Source of the DNA: Bacteroidales bacterium
Lineage (GTDB): Bacteria > Bacteroidota > Bacteroidia > Bacteroidales > VadinHA17
Direction of reading: 5' to 3'
DNA length: 9,559 bases
NCBI GenBank assembly: GCA_030692905.1
Contig: JAUYBT010000045.1
Location: 1 to 9,559 of the forward strand
Shown in pieces: positions 5,093 to 9,559 of the stretch. The translations under genes and the position numbers were made by a program. The notes under the pieces were generated by a model. That model saw nothing but the letters and a program-made list of their open reading frames with translations, searched no databases and was not told the DNA's origin. Every line of letters starts with the position of its first letter. Position 1 is the stretch's first letter.

Positions 5093-5140
5093 ATTCCGCA
5101 AAATGCAAAGCGGAATTCTTATGTTGCATTTATTTTTATT
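5093..5140 (+). terminator. Interleaved stems with T-rich tail: candidate attenuator (terminator/antiterminator or pseudoknot)
   Basis: Stem 1 is ATTCCGC (5093-5099) with GCGGAAT (5110-5116). Stem 2 is AAATGCAA (5101-5108) with TTGCATTT (5124-5131), followed by ATTTTTATT (5132-5140). Stem 2's 5' arm lies in the loop of stem 1, so the two either exclude each other or form an H-type pseudoknot with 1-, 1- and 7-base connectors. ATGCAA (5103-5108) can also pair with either TTGCAT copy in the cysteine codon run (5016-5021, 5031-5036). Stem 2 with its tail is the better terminator candidate, though its GC content is low. Confidence 0.5.
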
Positions 5141-5176
5141 AATCAATATTTTATTAATCTTTTAAATCTAAAAATC

Positions 5177-6481
5177 ATGTCAGAACAAAAATTAAAATTA
5201 GAAACGCTACAATTACATGCAGGTCAGGAAAGCTCCGACCCGACAACTGGCGCTCGAGCAGTGCCTATTTACCAGACAACATCATATGTATTCAAAAGCA
5301 CTGACCATGCTGCAAATCTTTTTGCGCTTAAAGAATTTGGAAATATCTATACACGGATAATGAATCCGACAAATGATGTTTTCGAAAAAAGGGTTGCTGC
5401 TATTGAAGGAGGGACCGGAGCGCTGGGAGTATCTTCCGGACAGGCTTCACAAACCCTTGCACTACTTGCTATTACGCAGGTAGGAGATGAGATTGTTTCA
5501 GCAAATAATCTCTACGGTGGAACATATCAACAATTCCACTATACTTTTCCAAAATTGGCCAGAACTGTGAAATTTGTTGAATCCACAAAACCGGATGAAT
5601 TTAAAAAAGCAATAACGGGCAAGACAAGGGCAATCTATGCCGAGACTATCGGCAACCCAAAACTTGATGTCCCCGATTTTGAGGCTATTGCAAAAATTGC
5701 ACATGATGCGGGTATTCCATTTGTAGTTGACAATACTGTTGGGGTTGGGTTAATCAGGCCAATAGATTATGGTGCGGACATACTTGTATTATCTGCAACT
5801 AAATTTATAGGAGGACATGGGACATCTATTGGAGGAGTTATAGTTGATTCCGGAAAATTCAGATGGGATAACGGAAAGTTCCCTGAATTTACAGAACCTG
5901 ATCCAAGTTATCACGGATTAAAGTATTGGGATGTATTTGGAAATTTTCCAGGGCTGGGAAATGTTGCGTTTATTATTAAGGTAAGAGTGCAGTTACAGAG
6001 GGATCTGGGTGCAGCTTTGAGTCCTTTCAATTCATTCTTATTTCTTCAGGGATTAGAGACTTTGTCTTTAAGAGTAAATAGACATTCGGAGAACGCTCTT
6101 AAAGTAGCCCAATGGCTAAAAAAACATTCAGCAGTAAATTGGGTAAATTATCCGGGATTAGAAGATCATCCAAGTTATAAGTTAGCTCAAAAATATCTCC
6201 GAGGTAACTTTGGGGCAATCCTGGGATTCGGGATAAAAGGTGGGCTGGAAACCGGGAAGAAATTTATAAATTCTGTAAAGCTCCTGTCCCACCTTGCAAA
6301 TATCGGGGACGCAAAAAGCCTTGTCATCCATCCTGCATCGACGACCCATCAGCAATTAACCAGGGAAGAACAAGAGGAAACCGGCGTAACCGAGGATTAT
6401 ATCCGTCTTTCTATCGGGCTGGAAGATGTGGAGGATATTAAAGAAGACATCGACCAGGCTTTAAGGAATGCAGTAAAGTAA
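5177..6481 (+). CDS. metY: O-acetylhomoserine sulfhydrylase (O-acetylhomoserine aminocarboxypropyltransferase)
   Basis: This PLP-dependent enzyme of the Cys/Met metabolism family makes homocysteine from O-acetylhomoserine and sulfide, the direct sulfhydrylation route to methionine. The 434-residue length is typical of MetY and longer than cystathionine synthases and lyases. Seen are Tyr58-Thr-Arg60 (PLP phosphate contacts from the neighbouring subunit), the SSGQA segment (86-90), Asp185 in VVDN (pyridine nitrogen), and Lys209 in SATKFIGGHGTS (Schiff base). HPASTTHQQL lies at 385-394, and Arg410 in IRLSIGLEDVED binds the substrate carboxylate. After VVDNT it reads VGVG where many homologues have FATP, a small variation near the active site. 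Expression appears to be under the SAM riboswitch, leader peptide and operator described upstream. Use of O-succinylhomoserine cannot be excluded. Confidence 0.93.
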   Translation: MSEQKLKLETLQLHAGQESSDPTTGARAVPIYQTTSYVFKSTDHAANLFALKEFGNIYTRIMNPTNDVFEKRVAAIEGGTGALGVSSGQASQTLALLAITQVGDEIVSANNLYGGTYQQFHYTFPKLARTVKFVESTKPDEFKKAITGKTRAIYAETIGNPKLDVPDFEAIAKIAHDAGIPFVVDNTVGVGLIRPIDYGADILVLSATKFIGGHGTSIGGVIVDSGKFRWDNGKFPEFTEPDPSYHGLKYWDVFGNFPGLGNVAFIIKVRVQLQRDLGAALSPFNSFLFLQGLETLSLRVNRHSENALKVAQWLKKHSAVNWVNYPGLEDHPSYKLAQKYLRGNFGAILGFGIKGGLETGKKFINSVKLLSHLANIGDAKSLVIHPASTTHQQLTREEQEETGVTEDYIRLSIGLEDVEDIKEDIDQALRNAVK

Positions 6482-6496
6482 AGCAAAACACGCTTT

Positions 6497-6528
6497 GGGC
6501 ACGGCAGAAAAAATTTTTCATCGTGCCC
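6497..6528 (+). terminator. Stem-loop after metY, probable transcript end
   Basis: GGGCACG (6497-6503) pairs with CGTGCCC (6522-6528), with an inner GAAAA/TTTTC pairing (6507-6511 with 6515-6519). Outer AAAGC (6480-6484) can meet GCTTT (6531-6535). It is the strongest GC stem in the window and begins 15 bases after metY. It lacks a clean T-run, so it may be an imperfect terminator or an mRNA-stabilising hairpin. Confidence 0.55.
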
Positions 6529-6607
6529 CGGCTTTACTCATTTGTGCGAAGTATCTGCTATTGAACACTTTTTTGCACTTATTAGTTGAACTTAGAATTG
6601 ATAAAAT

Positions 6608-7978
6608 ATGACATACAGCAATATATTGGATACAATCGGCAACACTCCAATCGTTGAACTGACAAAAATGGATACCGGTCTGTGCCGCTTGTTTGTGAAG
6701 TTAGAAAATCAAAATCCTGGTGGTTCAATAAAAGACAGGATAGGTTTATCAATGATAAATGCAGCAGAAGAACAAGGAAAATTAAAATCCGGAGATACCA
6801 TTATTGAAGCGACAGCTGGCAATACAGGCATTGGCCTGGCGTTAGTTGCCCGAATAAAGGGGTACAAGATAAAACTTGTTATCCCGGACAAAATGAGTCA
6901 GGAAAAAATTAACCATTTAAGGGCGTTGGGTGCTGAAATTATCATCACACGTTCTGATGTAGGTAAAGGACATCCCGAATATTACCAGGATCTAGCAGTT
7001 CGTATTGCAAAGGAGACTAGTGCGTTTTATGTGAATCAATTTGAAAACCTTGATAATCCATTGGCACACCAAACAACTACTGGTCCGGAAATTTGGGAAC
7101 AAATGGATCACGATGTGGATGCAATTGTTGTCGGTGTAGGCTCATCAGGGACAATTACCGGGTTGACACACTTTTTTAATAAGGTGTCAGCAAAGCCTGA
7201 AATGATTTTGGCTGATCCCGAAGGTTCTGTCCTTGCAGAATATGTCAATACTGGTAAAATTAAATCTGAAGCAGGTTCGTGGTTAGTTGAAGGCATAGGA
7301 GAAGATTTTATCCCCCCTATTGCTGATTTTTCTCAGACTAAGAAAGCATATACCATTAGTGACAAAGAGAGTTTTGATACAGTAAGAAATTTGTTAATAA
7401 AAGAGGGTATTCTTGCAGGTTCTTCTTCGGGTACGCTAATTTGTGCTGCATTGAAATATTGCCGGGAACAAACTACACCTAAAAAAGTGGTTACATTTGT
7501 TTGTGACAGCGGCAATAAATATCTTTCAAAAATGTATAATGATTACTGGTTACTTGACCAGGGTTTATACAAAAGAAAGACTTATGGAGATCTCAGGGAT
7601 ATCATATCCCGACGATTTGAAGACAATGCAACAATTTTTGTCAGCCCCCAGGATACGCTGAATACAGCATATTGCCGGATGAAATTATATGACATTTCCC
7701 AAATACCGGTATTGGAGGGCAACAAAGTTGTTGGCATAGTAGACGAATCTGATTTGCTGTTGGCATTGTATTCAAAGTGTCAAAATATGGGTAATAAGAT
7801 CGAAGAAATAATGACGAAAGATTTGATAATAATAAAATCTTCGGAAACTCTTGATCCGCTTATCAAAGTTCTGAATGCAGGGCTGGTTGCAATTGTTGAA
7901 GATAAGAACGGTACTTTTCAGGGATTAATAACAAAAATTGATTTGATAAACTACTTAAACAAAAAAAACATTAACTAA
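6608..7978 (+). CDS. Cystathionine beta-synthase (PLP domain plus C-terminal CBS-domain pair)
   Basis: The likely reaction joins serine (or O-acetylserine) and homocysteine to give cystathionine, the first step of reverse transsulfuration. The 456-residue protein has a fold-type II PLP domain (about 1-320): Lys42 in NPGGSIKDR, TAGNTG (69-74) with Ala where CysK has Ser, phosphate loop GSSGT (178-182) in the form typical of CBS enzymes, and SSSG (272-275). Two CBS domains follow (about 327-392 and 396-452). In mammalian CBS this module binds SAM, and in other proteins it binds adenosyl or adenine-nucleotide ligands; here the ligand is unknown. There is no N-terminal heme domain. It is followed after 21 bases by the gamma-lyase gene, forming a clear two-gene unit. 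Cysteine-forming or H2S-producing side activity is possible. Confidence 0.9.
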   Translation: MTYSNILDTIGNTPIVELTKMDTGLCRLFVKLENQNPGGSIKDRIGLSMINAAEEQGKLKSGDTIIEATAGNTGIGLALVARIKGYKIKLVIPDKMSQEKINHLRALGAEIIITRSDVGKGHPEYYQDLAVRIAKETSAFYVNQFENLDNPLAHQTTTGPEIWEQMDHDVDAIVVGVGSSGTITGLTHFFNKVSAKPEMILADPEGSVLAEYVNTGKIKSEAGSWLVEGIGEDFIPPIADFSQTKKAYTISDKESFDTVRNLLIKEGILAGSSSGTLICAALKYCREQTTPKKVVTFVCDSGNKYLSKMYNDYWLLDQGLYKRKTYGDLRDIISRRFEDNATIFVSPQDTLNTAYCRMKLYDISQIPVLEGNKVVGIVDESDLLLALYSKCQNMGNKIEEIMTKDLIIIKSSETLDPLIKVLNAGLVAIVEDKNGTFQGLITKIDLINYLNKKNIN

Positions 7979-8005
7979 TAATGAAAATAACTAATAATAA
8001 TGAAA
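7972..8005 (+). repeat. Imperfect tandem duplication across the CBS / gamma-lyase gene junction
   Basis: TAACTAATAATGAAA (7972-7986) is followed by the near copy TAACTAATAATAATGAAA (7988-8005), with three extra bases. The duplication includes the stop codon of the upstream gene and the start-codon context of the next. The first copy's ATG (7981) opens only a roughly 20-codon frame, so the second ATG (8000) is the true start. Confidence 0.65.
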
Positions 8006-9151
8006 TTTACGACAAAAACGATTCATGCAGGTCAAAAGCCCGACAAAGCAACTGGTGCAGTTACTGTACCTATTTATCAAACTTCGACCTATAAGCAGGA
8101 TGAAATAAATGTACACAAAGGGTTCGAGTATTCACGAAGCGGAAATCCTACACGGCAAGCATTGGAAGAATGTCTTGCAGCCCTTGAAAATGGCCGCTTT
8201 GCTCTAACATTCTCATCGGGATTAGCTGCCGAACATGCCGTTCTTTCAACTCTAAAGCCCGGAGACCATGTTATTGCTGCCGAAGACATGTATGGAGGTA
8301 CTTACAGGTTATTTGAGCAGGTTTTTAAACCTTATGGCCTCCAATTCACCTATGTGAGCGGTAATACCGGCGATTTTGAGAAAGCAGTAAAACCGGAAAC
8401 TAAATTATTCTGGATTGAATCCCCAACCAATCCATTATTAAGAATTATTGATATTTCTGGGGTATCAGCTATTGCACACAAGAATAACATTAAAGTTGTT
8501 GTTGATAACACGTTTGCTTCTCCCTTTTTTCAGCAACCATTGCTTTTAGGCGCAGACCTTGTTGTACACAGTACCACAAAATACATTGGTGGGCATTCGG
8601 ATTTAATAGGGGGTGCGTTAATCGTTAATGATGAAGAATGGTATGCTAAATTAAAATTTCTGCAAAATGCTATCGGGGCCGTTCCTTGTGCATTTGACTG
8701 TTGGTTAATGCTGAGAGGTATAAAAACCCTATCGGTCAGGATGAAACAGCATGAAGAAAACGCTCTCCGTATTGCCACATTTCTTGAAAGTCATCAGAGA
8801 ATTACTCAGGTTTATTATCCCGGATTACCATCTAACCCTTTTCATAATCTTGCCAAAAAACAGATGACCGGCTTTGGCGGTATGATTTCATTTAAATTAC
8901 TTCAGGGTGATGAAAAAGCCGCAAACTCATTCTTTAAGAAATTAAAAATTGTATCTCTTGCAGAAAGTCTGGGAGGTGTCGAATCCTTAATTTGCTATCC
9001 GTCAGCTATGACACATGCCTCAATGCCAGAAGAACAAAGAAACGCTATCGGAGTTACAAAAGATCTTATTCGGCTTTCAGTAGGTATTGAAGATGTTGAA
9101 GATCTGATTGAAGACGTTTCACAAGGATTAAATTATAGCCGGACAATTTAA
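8000..9151 (+). CDS. Cystathionine gamma-lyase (or gamma-synthase), trans-sulfuration PLP enzyme
   Basis: This Cys/Met metabolism PLP-family protein has 383 residues, the usual length for gamma-lyases and gamma-synthases and shorter than MetY. Motifs seen are Tyr44-Ser-Arg46 (YSRSGNPTR), SSGLAAE (72-78), the VVDNTFASP motif with Asp169 (pyridine nitrogen), Lys194 in HSTTKYIGGHSD (Schiff base), and SLGGVESLI near residue 330. The glutamate in this last motif is shared by gamma-lyases and gamma-synthases. PSAMTHASMP and the substrate Arg in IRLSVGIEDVEDL follow. The close pairing with a cystathionine beta-synthase makes cleavage of cystathionine to cysteine, 2-oxobutyrate and ammonia the more likely role. 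Gamma-synthase activity on acylhomoserine cannot be ruled out by sequence, because the two activities are often mixed in bacteria. Confidence 0.88.
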   Translation: MKFTTKTIHAGQKPDKATGAVTVPIYQTSTYKQDEINVHKGFEYSRSGNPTRQALEECLAALENGRFALTFSSGLAAEHAVLSTLKPGDHVIAAEDMYGGTYRLFEQVFKPYGLQFTYVSGNTGDFEKAVKPETKLFWIESPTNPLLRIIDISGVSAIAHKNNIKVVVDNTFASPFFQQPLLLGADLVVHSTTKYIGGHSDLIGGALIVNDEEWYAKLKFLQNAIGAVPCAFDCWLMLRGIKTLSVRMKQHEENALRIATFLESHQRITQVYYPGLPSNPFHNLAKKQMTGFGGMISFKLLQGDEKAANSFFKKLKIVSLAESLGGVESLICYPSAMTHASMPEEQRNAIGVTKDLIRLSVGIEDVEDLIEDVSQGLNYSRTI

Positions 9152-9172
9152 CAATTGCCCTTAAGACTGCAA

Positions 9173-9196
9173 GACAATCAGACAATCAGACAACAA
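9173..9196. repeat. Tandem 8-bp repeat GACAATCA between convergent genes
   Basis: GACAATCA occurs at 9173-9180 and 9181-9188, followed by the partial copy GACAACAA (9189-9196). It lies in the 50-base gap between the convergent gamma-lyase and cysN genes, where no hairpin terminator is visible. It is probably a slippage microsatellite. Confidence 0.7.
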
Positions 9197-9201
9197 GTCA
9201 A

Positions 9202-9559
9202 TTATGCTTCTACAATCATCCCTGCAGCCATAGTCTCATTTGTTCCTTCATCGATAAAGATCATACTTCCTGTGATGTTGTTTTTACAGTAGGTGTCAAA
9301 AAAGACAGGTTTGGAAGTCTTAATACTGATATGTGCTATATCGTTCATATTTATTGCAATGTTTTCAAAATCATGTTCAAGGTTATCTATGTTCATCCTG
9401 TAGTTGACAGACTTCACAACACATCCGGCCTCATTACTGTTTAAGCGAATGAGATACCTTCCCCCAACCTTCAGGGGACGTTCATTAAACCAGCAAATCA
9501 TCAGGTTAATATCCTGACTTATAACAGGTATGTCATCTGATGCTACCAGCATATCGCCA
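9202..9559 (-). CDS. cysN: Sulfate adenylyltransferase subunit 1, C-terminal part (N-terminus beyond window)
   Basis: The frame is open to the right window edge and ends at a TAA (9204-9202), so about 119 C-terminal residues are seen. CysN is the EF-Tu-like GTPase subunit of ATP sulfurylase, which with CysD activates sulfate to adenylyl sulfate. The segment reading GDMLVASDD, then SQDINLMICWFNERPL, then GRYLIRLNSNEAGCVVKSVNYRMNIDNLEH matches the C-terminal beta-barrel of CysN proteins, and the end TNETMAAGMI matches the family's usual ending. The GTPase domain is outside the window, so a CysNC fusion is not excluded on the N-terminal side. However, the stop after AGMIVEA shows there is no C-terminal APS kinase domain. 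It converges with the transsulfuration genes, and cysD would be expected to the right. Confidence 0.88.
   Translation of the reverse strand, partial: GDMLVASDDIPVISQDINLMICWFNERPLKVGGRYLIRLNSNEAGCVVKSVNYRMNIDNLEHDFENIAINMNDIAHISIKTSKPVFFDTYCKNNITGSMIFIDEGTNETMAAGMIVEA

Larger units (their letters stand above)
4622..5176 (+). other. Long composite leader region of the metY transcript
   Basis: This 555-base gap between cysK2 and metY is filled with regulatory elements rather than being empty. In order it holds the double palindrome (4669-4708), a -7-like box (4731-4738), a SAM-I-type riboswitch (about 4784-4894), a Cys/Met-rich leader ORF (4906-5043), a post-ORF hairpin (5047-5090) and interleaved stems with a T-rich tail (5093-5140). 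No clear terminator for cysK2 was seen at 4622-4668. Confidence 0.75.

Noticed and set aside
7981..8046. Short ORF from ATG 7981 between the CBS enzyme and gamma-lyase genes
   Set aside because: It comes from the duplicated junction sequence, is only about 20 codons, and overlaps the true gamma-lyase start out of frame.
1..9559. CRISPR arrays, tRNA or rRNA genes, insertion sequences
   Set aside because: No spaced long direct repeats, no tRNA-like cloverleaf or rRNA sequence, and no transposase or terminal inverted repeats were seen.

Overview
The window looks like a chromosomal segment from a member of the Bacteroidota. It is AT-rich, and start codons sit in A/T-rich leaders without clear Shine-Dalgarno sequences. 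Several genes are preceded by perfect or one-mismatch copies of the Bacteroidota -7 promoter box TAnnTTTG. One gene belongs to the HYC_CC_PP family, which is typical of this phylum. The genus cannot be fixed from the sequence.

Layout. The left edge (1-709) carries two minus-strand genes: a partial secreted heavy-metal-associated (HMA) domain protein and a small HYC_CC_PP protein, probably a metal-handling pair. From 1023 to 9151 every gene is on the plus strand and nearly all belong to sulfur amino-acid metabolism. In order they are cysE (serine acetyltransferase), a first cysteine synthase, a LuxR/NarL-type response regulator, a second cysteine synthase, a long regulatory region, metY (O-acetylhomoserine sulfhydrylase), cystathionine beta-synthase with a C-terminal CBS-domain pair, and a cystathionine gamma-lyase/synthase. 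The right edge holds the minus-strand C-terminal part of CysN (ATP sulfurylase subunit 1), which links the cluster to sulfate activation.

How the genes work together. CysE and the two CysK proteins fix sulfide into cysteine through O-acetylserine. MetY fixes sulfide into homocysteine through O-acetylhomoserine. The CBS-type enzyme and the gamma-lyase can turn homocysteine back into cysteine by reverse transsulfuration. The block can therefore feed sulfide into either cysteine or methionine and move sulfur between them.

Regulation is the most striking part. (i) The 555-base gap before metY holds a foldable SAM-I-type riboswitch (about 4784-4894). A 45-codon ORF (4906-5043) follows it and ends in the run MCCMCCCCMC, which looks like a Cys/Met-sensing leader peptide. 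After that come interleaved hairpins or a possible pseudoknot with a T-rich tail (5093-5140). This amounts to a SAM sensor and an aminoacyl-tRNA sensor in series on one transcript. (ii) A double palindrome, two copies of ATACC-N8-GGTAT spaced 22-23 bp apart, lies at the same distance from the -7 boxes of cysK2 and of the metY leader (one half-site in the cysK2 copy is ACACC). It has the TAC-N10-GTA geometry of NarL-type 7-2-7 sites, and the LuxR/NarL-type response regulator gene lies directly beside the cysK2 copy. That regulator is therefore a testable candidate for its binding protein.
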